Assembly (NCBI GenBank): GCA_002751075.1
Contig: NAOQ01000018.1
Coordinates: 267,300-279,012 of the forward strand
Length of the DNA stretch: 11,713 nt
Source: Ichthyophonus hoferi
Taxonomy: Eukaryota; Opisthokonta; Ichthyosporea; Ichthyophonida; Ichthyophonidae
Direction: 5' to 3'
Position 1 is the first letter of the stretch; each line of letters starts with the position of its first letter. Shown here piece after piece: positions 1 to 11,429 of this stretch. Both the position numbers and the translations under genes were made by a program. The notes beneath the pieces were generated by a model, which did no database searches, was not told the DNA's origin, and was given only the letters and a program-made list of their open reading frames with translations.

Positions 1-49
<49 letters not shown>
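1..49. repeat. (CT)24 microsatellite at window edge
   Basis: Perfect CT dinucleotide repeat that begins at or before the first base of the window and stops at 49; a broken CT copy follows to about 55. Confidence 0.98.
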
Positions 50-55
<6 letters not shown>

Positions 56-633
56 AGTTTCACCCCAGTCTATATATCTTAGTTTAGTTTCCACAGTTTA
101 TAGAGATTTTTTGGCTGGTGCAATTATTTTACAAAGGAGTTATGATTGGTACAGTTCTTAATTAATTAGTATGAGTAATCCATTTAAGGCATGTCGCTCT
201 AAAGCAACTGTATTGTAGAGTTATTAGGGTGACTGTGTCTAATATGATGGGGTTGAAAATTTATGAAATCACGGTTAGTTTTCAGCTCGAATTATCTACT
301 TGCGTTATAATTATATCTTCCAATCCAATTGTACTTTGGCATCTATACCTACATCTAATTACACAATTCTACCATCCACTTACCTTTCTCCTGTTTAATT
401 CTATTTTATTATCGTGATACATATATATTGTAAGTAGCAAATAACGTGATATTACTGCATAAGGTTACCCTATGACGTCATTTCAACCAATTGTTTAGTG
501 TCTCTAATGATTTCTTATCTGACCTTTACAAGTTCTTATTGTACATCTATGTAGGATATGTTATGACGTACTGTGTATTATATTCATATATGTTGTACTT
601 ACGCACATCGTGTGCTTCATCTTCATTATCCAT

Positions 634-777
634 AGTATGGTATGGCATGATATGGTATGATGTGATATGCAATGGCGTGATGTAGAATGGTATAGTATAG
701 TATAGTATAGTATAGTATAGTATTGTGTAGTACCGTGTGGTATAATATGGCATGTTATTGTGTGGTATGGTAATATA
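634..777. repeat. (TATAG)6 core in a degenerate GTATG-type simple repeat
   Basis: Six perfect TATAG units occupy 691-720. On both sides are imperfect tatgg/tatga/tgtgg units, so the whole stretch looks like an expanded and partly decayed pentanucleotide satellite inside a SAC1 intron. Confidence 0.9.
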
Positions 778-859
778 TCATGCCATGTAAAGCCCTCAAC
801 CCTGTCCCTCTCCTCCTCCTATGAGTGTATGGTCTCTATTGACCCACCTCTCTGCCCAG

Positions 860-958
860 GTATGTGGAGTTTGACTTCCATAAGGAGTGCAGCCAGAATA
901 GGTGGCATCGCCTCTCTCTGCTGATGGAGGAAATAGGGCTGGACCATCAACACCAACA
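860..958 (+). CDS. SAC1: SAC1 exon a (mid Sac domain)
   Basis: Acceptor ends at 859 (ctctctgcccag) and the donor is at 959 (GTAAGG). The exon enters with the last base of a split codon and reads [10 protein letters not shown] and then R-W-H-R-L-S-L-L. This is the conserved block that precedes the catalytic motif in Sac1 proteins ('FDFHHEC...RWDRLS'). It leaves two bases (CA) to be completed by the next exon. Confidence 0.92.
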
Positions 959-2992
959 GTAAGGGCTGTGTTAACTGACCTGTGGCTATTGGAGTGTTGC
1001 GATTTTGTATTCAAGCAAGCTGGTCTTTTCTAATTGGCATTTCATTTATATATATGCATACATACCCAGAGATATATATATACATATGTATTATGTCTGC
1101 ACAGGCCTGTATTATTACATAATTAATTTTAAATATTCAATTTTAATTGGTATAATTGGTAATCTATTTAAACACTATACCAACCATGTGATACTGCGCA
1201 GATATTTTGCACAAGCTCGAAACGGTAAGGTATTGGCTATACAGCGGGGTGTATTCCGAACTAATTGTATGGACTGTCTGGATCGCACCAATGTTGTCCA
1301 ATCAATGTTGGCTAGGTTGACGTTACGGCAACAGGTATTGATATTATGTCTGTTATATATACACCTGGCCTATCTCATTTTTTCTTTTTATCTCTCTCTA
1401 TCTCGATATCTTTTTATCTATCAACTATATGGAGCCTCATGTTCTATTGACCTATTATCACTGCACTCTTTTTAGGTGTGGATTATTTGACATATTTTAA
1501 AAGTCTAATCAAACCAATCCATATAACGAAGCTTTCTTCATTTCTTAAAAGTCATAAGACGTAGGTTGATTCTTAATTTGCAATCATTGGTTTATCGTAT
1601 TTTAATACCCTATCACTATTAGCTGATTATATATATATATATTGTTTTGGTTAGAGTTATAATATTTAGTATACATATTCATATTGCCGTATGCCATTTC
1701 CTACTTTTTTCCAACTCAATATAGACTCACCCCTCATTTTCTTCTTCTGTTAGTTAAATGACTTTGGTATTCTCTCTGCTGGTGAATCGATCGAGAGTAT
1801 TCCTGAGCTATCTACTTGCTTGCGTCATAGTAAGTTCCTTTATATTATCTTACAGTGTATCTACTTTATATTTAGTTAAACCTATTTTGCTTTTATATTG
1901 CCTTTGTTTAAATGTTTCTCTCTTGCTCCAGGCATTAAGTTAATTTCATTTTAAGTATCTATATGGTATCGTTTTTGTTTTCCTAATTGTCAAAAACAAA
2001 TGATCATAATAATTGAAACCACATTATACATTATAATTTAAAATAGTTTTATAATATACTGCTAGTGTATCACAGATAGGTATTGCTTAACTGGTTATAC
2101 TGATTACCAATAATTGTCTACTATTAATATTATTTTTATAATAATTGTCGGTATCTGTATTTGTTAATTGTAATGTGATATATTAACGAATTAATTAATA
2201 TGAAGTATTTGCCATCTTTGGAGCTGCAGTTAGGTGATTGGTTCACCATCATGCATCATGACATAAAATGTATTGTGATTTAACTATATAAGTTGTCTTA
2301 TATTGCAATAAAAAATATTAAATTAGATAAACGCCAGTAATATTACCAATAGGGAGCTCGTAATGGAACATTAAATTTATCCAAGGAAAAAGTAGATTTA
2401 AATATATACTAATTAACCAGGTAAGTATATATATAGTTAGTTCGTCATGTGTAGTTCATATATAACATTTCATACATAGGAAAGTGAAATGATTATACCA
2501 ATGATCAAGTGGGAGCTATGAATAGAGTTACTGACCTCATCCACATCCACCAATCAGTGTGGGCTGATCATGCTGATGCGCTCAGTATGATCTATTCGGG
2601 GACAGGGGCACTAAAGAATGATTTTACAAGGTAGAGATATAGTATATGGGGTGGATATCTATATAGTAAAAAATGTATCCTATGCAATATGATTGTATGT
2701 TCATATAGCTATACAGGCCAGTCCATTGTGTACATTACAGCACACATCACACCACGATAGCGTTATGCAGATATATTTAAACTATGACTATATTTACCCT
2801 TTGCCTGTAGGTCTATAGTTATATACATACCACCATCAATATATCTGTTATAGAACTACATGATTGTCTACTATTCTTATTGATACTATGGGAGGTGTAG
2901 GACTGGGGTGAGGTCGGTTGCTGGTATGTTACAGGATGGCCGTCTCTCTCTTATGAGATATTATCTTAATAACTTCGGGGACGGGAAACGAC

Positions 2993-3031
<39 letters not shown>

Positions 3032-4913
3032 TGTGTCAATGTATATTTCTGTCTGCTTAGGTGTGGAGTAGTACGTGTATTTAAAGGTGCATGTTAGCAT
3101 ATATATATGTTTGTATGTTTATAATGATGTCATCATTTTCACTACTCAGTTTTTATTTTACTGACCTATTAACCTTCTAGTCCTATGTTTAAATTTTCTA
3201 TTTGCAATTATTATAATCTCAGGTTCTATTATTTCATATCTCATTATGTTATACCATAACGTATTATATTATATTTTTATATTTTAGCCTTTTCTATTAT
3301 ATCCTAATATACTATGCTGTATTACATTATATCATACCCTGTAATACTACATAATATACTAACCGTTGCTATACAACAGGACTCTATTGATCTTCTTCTC
3401 AACCACTACCAAGTGTCACCTCACCTTCCCTCTCCCTTTACCGAAGAACCCAATCAACAACGTTTGTTGAGAATAGTATGTGCATTTAGGATAAAATATA
3501 TTTTTTTCCTTCTCTCACTTTCACTTTCTCTTCTCTCTATCTTTCTCTTCTAATGTATGTAGCAATTTTATGATTTTTTATATAATAATGATTTGTCATT
3601 GGCTAATTTTTCATCACGATGACTATCATCACTACTTGTATTGGTTTATTTTAAAAAATATTCTATTTATTACTTCATTCATTTATATGCCCTTCCAGTT
3701 AGAATAGACAAACCAACATATATTGTACATTAAAAAAGTTAAAAATCAATCTAAGCCCACCAATTTCTTTTTCTAACACTGTTACACATCTTCTTTCTTA
3801 TTGATCTTCAGCTACCTGTTGCCTTGATAGGCAGTTTCATATTATTGTTGCTAGGATTGCTCCTCCCATCTAGTAAGTTATTCCATTCTACTGTATATAT
3901 ATATACTGTATGGCCTGGATTCTATAGTTATTAGTTACTCTGGCCTCAATAGCAAGTGTGTTTTTTTAACTACTGTTTCATTCATATATATATATATCCA
4001 AGCATACTAAGTAGCGTTTCTATTTTTAGTTTTCTTTTATTTCAAGAGCAACTGATTCTTTGACTACTGTAACCATGAGTAATACTAACAATGATGCCTG
4101 TTTTTGGTTTTTGTTCTGTTGCTTGTGTAGTTTATTTATTAATATCCATAACGTGTTCATTACCTCTCTAACTATGCACACTCTTATAATATTAATAGTG
4201 TCGTACATGTAAACAAATTTACTTTTCCACTACCAATTCATTACAGTATAACTGGATATTCTTAATTGGATTAGGGTATATTTTTCTTTTTATAGCTATC
4301 ACCTAACTGTTGGATACTCAAATGAATCGCCTAATTACAAATGTTTAGTGTGATGATTTATAAAGAACGGTAGGCTTGAAGTTATATTTGTAGATCCTTT
4401 TATAATATACAGACTGGTACACTGAAAGTTTGTTACTCTGAAATACAGAAATATAAGTGAATCCTTTAAAAATATTTATGTCTCCACAGATATGGCTAGT
4501 AAATAACTATTTATAACCTGCACTACAATTATATATAAAAATATATAAATATATGGATGTGTTTGCTATAAATATTAGTATTAGATTTGCATATAAACGT
4601 TTAGTTGTATAAGTAAATTGTTACCTCTAAATCTCTGAAAAAGTATGTTTTTACAATGCTCGGTTTTTCTGCTGCATATACGTATGTAAATATGTAAACA
4701 AAATATCCTAGCAATCAAAGTTGGCAAAAATGATTTATAATATTAATCAATGCATCTACAGGAGAGACTTGGTTCCGCACCTACTATATGTTTTTCTTCA
4801 CTTGTATGGCTGTGGTACTCTACCACCTCTCTCTTTACTTTGGCCCCAATATAGTAGACGAGCCTCTCTTAATAAGATCAGAATCCTTGAATACCCTGAA
4901 GAAATCATACTAG
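860..4913 (+). CDS. SAC1: Sac1-type phosphoinositide phosphatase, C-terminal part, eight exons
   Basis: CDS join: 860-958, 1202-1334, 1754-1829, 2528-2630, 2901-2994, 3380-3475, 3812-3872, 4762-4913. It encodes 270 codons plus stop, and every junction keeps frame across GT-AG introns. Sac1 proteins remove phosphate from PI4P (also PI3P and PI5P) and sit in ER/Golgi membranes with the catalytic domain in the cytosol. Seen here in order: 'YVEFDFH' from the middle of the Sac domain; the catalytic signature '[12 protein letters not shown]' (CX5R, Cys codon 1266-1268, Arg codon 1284-1286); 'WADHADA'; '[15 protein letters not shown]'; '[18 protein letters not shown]'; then two hydrophobic segments and the C-terminus. 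This order matches yeast and human Sac1, which are about 590-620 residues, so more than half of the protein, including the start, lies left of the window. The short tail with two membrane segments argues against synaptojanin or Fig4. The least certain boundary is the acceptor before 2528. Confidence 0.95.
1202..1334 (+). CDS. SAC1: SAC1 exon b (catalytic CX5R motif)
   Basis: The acceptor follows tactgcgcag and the donor is GTATTG at 1335. The first base completes a Gln codon; then 44 codons run to CAG. The exon contains '[19 protein letters not shown]' followed by a Q-S-M-L-A-R stretch. The nucleophile is the first Cys and the phosphate-binding Arg lies six residues later; both are present, so this copy should be catalytically competent. 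It ends in phase 0. Confidence 0.96.
1335..1753 (+). other. SAC1: SAC1 intron b/c
   Basis: GTATTG...GTTAG intron, AT-rich. It contains a short pyrimidine-rich block near 1376-1410 and a 15-base TA run (1628-1642). Nothing coding was recognised. Confidence 0.85.
1754..1829 (+). CDS. SAC1: SAC1 exon c (variable linker)
   Basis: The acceptor is ttctgttag at 1753 and the donor is GTAAGT at 1830. It reads '[20 protein letters not shown]' and then T-C-L-R-H. That fits the poorly conserved Sac1 segment between the catalytic loop and the WAD block, where other members read L-x-x-L-G-I/V-L. The frame joins exon b in phase 0 and leaves one base (A). Confidence 0.85.
1830..2527 (+). other. SAC1: SAC1 intron c/d with a possible cryptic exon and mini-intron
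   Basis: It starts with a strong GTAAGT. Inside, 2421-2479 has near-ideal intron ends (accag|GTAAGT ... tacatag) but splicing there cannot give an open SAC1 frame, because TGA at 2485 is in frame with exon d. The rest is AT-rich with no recognised coding sequence. Confidence 0.65.
2528..2630 (+). CDS. SAC1: SAC1 exon d ('WADHADA' / 'YSGTGALK' block)
   Basis: The coding content is certain: '[20 protein letters not shown]' and then K-N-D-F-T-R, one of the best-conserved Sac1 blocks. The donor GTAGAG at 2631 follows ACA AG. The start is less sure. An acceptor at 2526-2527 gives I-T-D-L-I-H; another in-frame one at 2508-2509 would add six residues (exon from 2510). Neither has a good pyrimidine tract. 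The best-looking acceptor (2478-2479) is excluded because an in-frame TGA follows at 2485. Confidence 0.85.
2901..2994 (+). CDS. SAC1: SAC1 exon e ('[13 protein letters not shown]')
   Basis: The acceptor follows gaggtgtag and the donor GTATAT at 2995 opens directly into a TA microsatellite. The first base completes the Arg codon of 'FTRTG'. The exon then encodes [14 protein letters not shown] and '[15 protein letters not shown]', matching the Sac1 block usually written 'TGKRT...RYYxNNFxDGxRQ'. It ends in phase 0. Confidence 0.95.
2996..3028. repeat. (TA)n microsatellite at the splice donor
   Basis: An uninterrupted TA run of about 16 units begins at the T of the GT donor of SAC1 exon e, then passes into gcgtgtgt. 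Confidence 0.97.
3029..3379 (+). other. SAC1: remainder of SAC1 intron e/f
   Basis: AT-rich intron body after the TA run, with tatat-type low complexity around 3235-3355. It ends in ctatacaacag. No coding signal. Confidence 0.85.
3380..3475 (+). CDS. SAC1: SAC1 exon f (end of Sac domain, linker to membrane)
   Basis: The acceptor is ctatacaacag at 3379 and the donor is GTATGT at 3476. It encodes '[20 protein letters not shown]' and then [12 protein letters not shown]. The first half closes the conserved Sac domain ('RQDSIDL' straddles the junction); the second half is the short hydrophilic linker before the first membrane helix. Phase 0 at both ends. Confidence 0.93.
3476..3811 (+). other. 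SAC1: SAC1 intron f/g
   Basis: GTATGT...TTCAG intron. A T/C-rich block (about 3510-3552) lies early in it. No recognised coding sequence. Confidence 0.85.
3812..3872 (+). CDS. SAC1: SAC1 exon g (first C-terminal membrane helix)
   Basis: The acceptor is cttattgatcttcag at 3811, with a good pyrimidine tract, and the donor is GTAAGT at 3873. It encodes '[20 protein letters not shown]' and is almost entirely hydrophobic. It corresponds to the first of the two C-terminal membrane segments of Sac1, which also begins with L-P in the human protein. Leaves one base (A). Confidence 0.9.
3873..4761 (+). other. SAC1: SAC1 last intron (longest complete one)
   Basis: 889-base GTAAGT...CTACAG intron separating the two membrane-helix exons. 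No extra exon is needed, because in human Sac1 the two helices are joined by a similarly short loop. Several short TATA runs; nothing else seen. Confidence 0.85.
4762..4913 (+). CDS. SAC1: SAC1 last exon (second membrane helix, KKSY tail, stop)
   Basis: The acceptor is tgcatctacag at 4761; GA plus the leftover A makes Arg. It encodes E-T-W-F-R, a hydrophobic helix ('[20 protein letters not shown]'), then '[11 protein letters not shown]', similar to human Sac1 'FVDAPRL', and ends L-N-T-L-K-K-S-Y before TAG at 4911-4913. The final four residues, KKSY, are a textbook KKxx di-lysine ER-retrieval signal. Confidence 0.93.
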
Positions 4914-6928
4914 ATTACTCTGGCTCTCCTTGTGTTGGGGTTTTTTAAGAAAATTATTCCCTCTTTACCCTCTCTATTCCTCTGTTGAGGTAGCATATAT
5001 ATAGATATATTGTGGTGACAACGGATATATCTTTATTAATAAAATTATGATTAGGTAGGGATTGCTTTATTTTTTAAAAAAATATTTTAAACCTTGTGCT
5101 GCCTTTTATTTCCAACTATTCATCATATGATCTGATCAAATCAAATATAGCTACGAATATGCATTGAATATATCCTAATATAATGGCTCAATATTAAGCG
5201 ATAGTTTTTTAATATATATTTCTCAAATTAATCAAAAAGGTATAATCTATTTTTAGCTGTGTAACTAACTATGCCATTATTAGATCAGATATTGCTATAA
5301 TAGTATGATCCGAGGTGGCATTCATCTTATATTGAATATTGCATTGACATATATAATAATGGTTATGATACTGCAAATGTAATATAATTTTTTGAGTTTT
5401 TAATGCTATCTATTGGGTGACTTGTAGTGCAATGTGGCAACTCTCACATATCTAGGTTGAGATTAAAGTGAGAATAGTTCGAATATAAAAAAATGTAGTA
5501 ACAACTTTAGGCTTTTAAACCCGTACCGGAAAAAGCCAAATTATGATTCCTTGTATGGCTATTTTGGTCTAAGAGTAACTTGTTGTCCAACTATGTTGGC
5601 CTAAAACCCTTTTATGATTCAAACAACTGTCCAATAAAATTGATTATAATTATTTGAAACTATTCCATTTAAGATTGGATCTCCGTATTTTATCTAAATT
5701 TGAAAGTTTTTTGATAGAAATACATAACAAACTCATCAACTAATCGATTACTATTGTAAAATAGCAAGATTTATATACATGCAAGAGTATATATGGAAAT
5801 ATGATATTTCCAGCAATAAAACTATGTTAATCTTCGTTTTTGAGTATGTTTTGAAATCTTGTATTGATATTGGCTTTGTAAGATCATTCATAAACGTTAA
5901 TGATTGATTATCTGATTGTTCGGCTAACCATTACTTGTGGTCTTTTTGTAATTGATTTTTTATCGTAGTTGTACAGTGACTACCATCTTTTTCAATTAAC
6001 TATATTACTGAAATCAACCACATCTTAAAATTGCTTTTATTTTCTGTCGGAAGATAGAATATTGATCATTATAAACTATAAAATAGGTTAATATTAAATT
6101 TTAAAATAGTTGGTATCATGAAAAAGATGGGTCACTGGTCTGCAGTTACTTAATATAGTCCTAACAAATAAGCCAAGTATTGAACGTCAAGCCTATTTCC
6201 ACTTTGTAGGAGGACGCACCTTCGTAATCTTAGCACCTTTTACTATATTCTTTTATTTGAGTTATACTTATGCACTAATATATGGTTGAACTGATGCATA
6301 TATAGCACTTCTTATACTCTAACACTTAGTGTGAAAGTAGTTTGGTTTCCTAATATCCATTATAGTTTACATGCATTAAAATGAAATACATAAATTAACT
6401 TCAAACAAATCATTATGAATGTTTATGTACTCGTGATGTAAATGACAAAAATATGTAATAATAAGTATCGCACTGCAAAAGTAATAACCCTTACGTAAAT
6501 GCCATTACTACTAATTAGCTAGACCTATACTATAAGTAATGCAATGTTTCTAACTCACTCATGTTCTGTATAATAAAATACGCATAAAATACACACAACA
6601 TAAGCCTGTCCTAGCCTATATGACAAGAGAATCACTAGTCTATATCTTTGTTTTTGTGTATAAAAGGTAAGAATATTATTTGAAAAACACAAACACTGGC
6701 TTAGTGCCACTCTTCGTTCATGTACAAACCTAATGCCAATTAAAATAGAATGAGAAGTTCTAAAGATGATGTTCAAACAGGAACATTTAAATAATTTAGG
6801 TATTTCTTTATATAGCTATAAACATTTATATAATATTATTAGCAATTGTTATTAGATACATAGCCTGAGATAATAGTTAGTGCAATCTATGTCTTAAACG
6901 ACAATCCAAGATGATCTATGCAAATTAA
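4914..6928. other. SAC1 3' flank / intergenic AT-rich DNA
   Basis: About 2 kb after the SAC1 stop. I see no similarity to a known gene, RNA or mobile element on either strand. A slightly GC-richer patch at about 6190-6235 sits in a stop-to-stop frame of about 55 codons on the + strand, which I do not recognise. Confidence 0.6.
5038..5043 (+). terminator. candidate SAC1 polyadenylation signal AATAAA
   Basis: First AATAAA hexamer after the SAC1 stop, 125 bases downstream, in AT-rich DNA. A T-rich stretch follows (5066-5076). In such AT-rich sequence the hexamer can occur by chance. Confidence 0.4.
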
Positions 6929-7102
6929 ACCAGCAGTGAATACCTGACCAAACATAAGTTCTGAAACATATTCAGGTTTAACATATGCTCTCTGAAGAAC
7001 CTTTCTAATAACAATATCGCCAAGGTCTGCTTGGGCTACAGTGGCAAAAGCATCGCCAAAGCTGTCTACAAGTGTTCTGGCAGCACTAATAATGACAATA
7101 TC
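6929..7102 (-). pseudogene. acetyl-CoA acetyltransferase (thiolase) N-terminal fragment
   Basis: Read on the - strand, 57 codons match the N-terminus of cytosolic (ACAT2-like) acetoacetyl-CoA thiolase, which condenses two acetyl-CoA to acetoacetyl-CoA at the head of the mevalonate pathway. Recognisable parts are 'DIVIISAARTLVDSFGDAF', 'DLGDIVIRKVLQRA' and 'VSELMFGQVFTAG'. Human ACAT2 has the same layout (S-A-A-R-T, D-L-G-x-x-V-I, V-S-E-V-I-F-G). The frame is open, but the family is about 390-400 residues and the match stops after T-A-G, where G-Q-N-P-x-R-Q should follow. No later thiolase exon, and no catalytic Cys block, could be found between here and SAC1. Two normally conserved glycines of the R-T-x-x-G-x-F-x-G stretch read Asp. 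The most likely reading is a relic or stray exon copy. It could instead be a live exon with a weak donor at 6930 (G|GTTTAA) and distant partners. Confidence 0.65.
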
Positions 7103-8306
7103 CGGTATAATCAATATAATACACCTAATTACTAAAGCATGCCTTAATGACCTGGCAAAATTTGTTTATATTTGTTGTTTGGGATAAATATTTAATATTT
7201 ACGGAAATACAAATGTACAACTTAGACTACTGGGGCATTAATAAATACCCGTGTTTTATTCTGAATTGGATAGATCGGCATCGTAAGATTATAAGATAGG
7301 CCAAGAGTAGAATACATTGACTGTATTTTAGAAAATGCGTATAGTTTATTGGATTAATTTATACGCATTAAGTACTATTATCCCCAGATTTGGCATCTCG
7401 TGTACCTACATGCTTATTTCCTTCTTTAAAATACAGTTCTAGATGATCATATTTTTATCTGCTTAAACAATTTTGAATACATATTTGGTTAAATATACAC
7501 AGGTGGAATAAACGTAAATAACAATAGTATAATGGTAGCCATACAGAAAATACGTAATAATTGGGTAATACAATTAATCAACTAACGTTAATGATATTAT
7601 GTTCATATATTGTATTGTTCCAACACCACCTCTAGTCTGCATTAACTCCTAACTAATGAAAGTAATATTACAAGCAGTGGTCTTTATTACAGAGTGCATG
7701 TCTATAGGACTACCTGGTTTAGGGCACAGAAAATAATTCTAAATAGACTGTAGCCCAAAAACTAATAGTTTCCCGCGAAACACATAATTTCTTTAAAATA
7801 TCTCTAGCAAAATATAATGTCTACCAAGAAATCCGAGTGTGCAAAAGGTCCATCCAATGACAAAGCAAGAGTCTTTAAGCATCAGAGAAACAGGTTGGCG
7901 CGTATGCCTTTCTTGTAAGCATATCATTGTTTTAATATTTATAATTATACTCTTGAACTTATCAATATATATGTAGAACGTAAAGGAGCTTATAATCAAA
8001 AATAAATACAAGACATACCCCCATACATCAAAGTAGATTCGATCATTCTATTGGATTAGGGTTGCTCCAATAACAATAAATTCCTTGTTATCTCAGTATT
8101 ACACCATTCAATCAATGGCATCATTCAAGTATTCCAATCATCAATCAAAGGTGTCAAGTTTAACCAATCACCATGAGACACCATTTTCAAATTAAATATA
8201 CGCTATATTTGTATAAAATTTCAAATATAGTTATCTGCTAGTTAAGAACTAAACAACAGAATAGCGACACCACTATTGGAAGGCAAGGGCGATATGATGA
8301 CTCACC
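7103..8306. other. PI4K 3' flank / intergenic AT-rich DNA
   Basis: Downstream of the PI4K stop in its own direction. No convincing AATAAA was seen close to the stop on the - strand; an ATTAAA (7931-7936) and an AATAAA (7683-7688), both read on the - strand, lie about 370 and 620 bases after it. Apart from the small ORF at 7817-7918 nothing was recognised. Confidence 0.6.
7817..7918 (+). CDS. possible small ORF, 33 residues, unknown
   Basis: ATG to TAA, 33 codons, beginning M-S-T-K-K-S-E-C-A-K-G-P-S-N-D-K-A-R and then V-F-K-H-Q-R-N-R. It is lysine/arginine-rich, with a more coding-like residue mix than other short frames here. The local DNA is richer in GC than its surroundings. A GTAAGC donor-like site overlaps the stop (7915), so it could be an exon rather than a complete gene. 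The - strand is also open here, and I do not recognise either product. It may well be chance. Confidence 0.15.
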   Translation: MSTKKSECAKGPSNDKARVFKHQRNRLARMPFL

Positions 8307-11004
<2,698 letters not shown>

Positions 11005-11212
11005 CTATATTTAGGAGCGAATACCATTGGTTAGTTAACATTATCATGTCTTTGGTTAGCCTACCATTGCCCTCCTAGTATATTTTCTGTATGCAATTTA
11101 ATATAATAGTACGTACGAGTGCAGTTGTAAATATATCTACATATACAACACAAAGAAATAAATGGTTAGTCTAAATCAATTAATTGCTTGATATTAGGCT
11201 ATTAATAGCCTT

Positions 11213-11240
11213 TATTTAATTATTTAATTATTTAATTAAT
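11213..11240. repeat. three tandem TATTTAAT octamers
   Basis: Exact copies at 11213-11236, then TAAT. All-A/T and partly self-complementary. Confidence 0.95.
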
Positions 11241-11429
11241 ACTTGGCATATTAAGTAGGCCATATACAGTATACTAGATTAATAAATTCTAAAAGGCTAC
11301 TGTAGGTGACAGGATTAGACTCTTTTCATTCAACAGTGATAAGAGTAAAGTTATTTAGTCTTTTTTTGACCCTCTGCTTGCAATTAAATTTACTATCCAT
11401 AACAGGTAATTTACTAATTATAATAGTTA

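Larger units (their letters stand above)
1..859 (+). other. SAC1: SAC1 intron, 3' part; mostly simple-sequence DNA
   Basis: No Sac domain sequence could be found here, so this is read as the 3' end of an intron whose upstream exon is outside the window. It holds a CT microsatellite at the left edge, an AT-rich stretch, a (TATAG)n tract with degenerate GTATG-type flanks, and a long pyrimidine-rich run (about 791-858) that serves as the acceptor tract. Confidence 0.7.

Noticed and set aside
229-417. 62-residue hydrophobic frame on + strand as a possible SAC1 upstream exon
   Set aside because: No similarity to any part of the Sac domain and no suitable splice sites with matching phase.
547-753. 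Tyr/Ile-rich frame on - strand
   Set aside because: Translation of the TATAG/GTATG simple repeat, not a protein.
796-1014. 72-residue frame on - strand
   Set aside because: Antisense to SAC1 exon a; open because the exon DNA is GC-richer.
1758-1943. 61-residue open frame starting with ATG on + strand
   Set aside because: Out-of-frame shadow of SAC1 exon c (1754-1829) that runs on into intron; the other frame gives the conserved-fitting sequence and matches the splice phases.
3891-3911. TACTGTA...TACTGTA around a TA run as an inverted repeat or transposon end
   Set aside because: The two arms are direct, not inverted, and there is nothing element-like between or around them.
4721-4948. 75-residue open frame on + strand
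   Set aside because: Shadow of the last SAC1 exon in a different frame; the true frame gives the membrane helix and the KKSY end.
6555-6776. 73-residue frame on - strand as a downstream thiolase exon
   Set aside because: No thiolase motif in it and no splice phase linking it to the fragment at 6929-7102.
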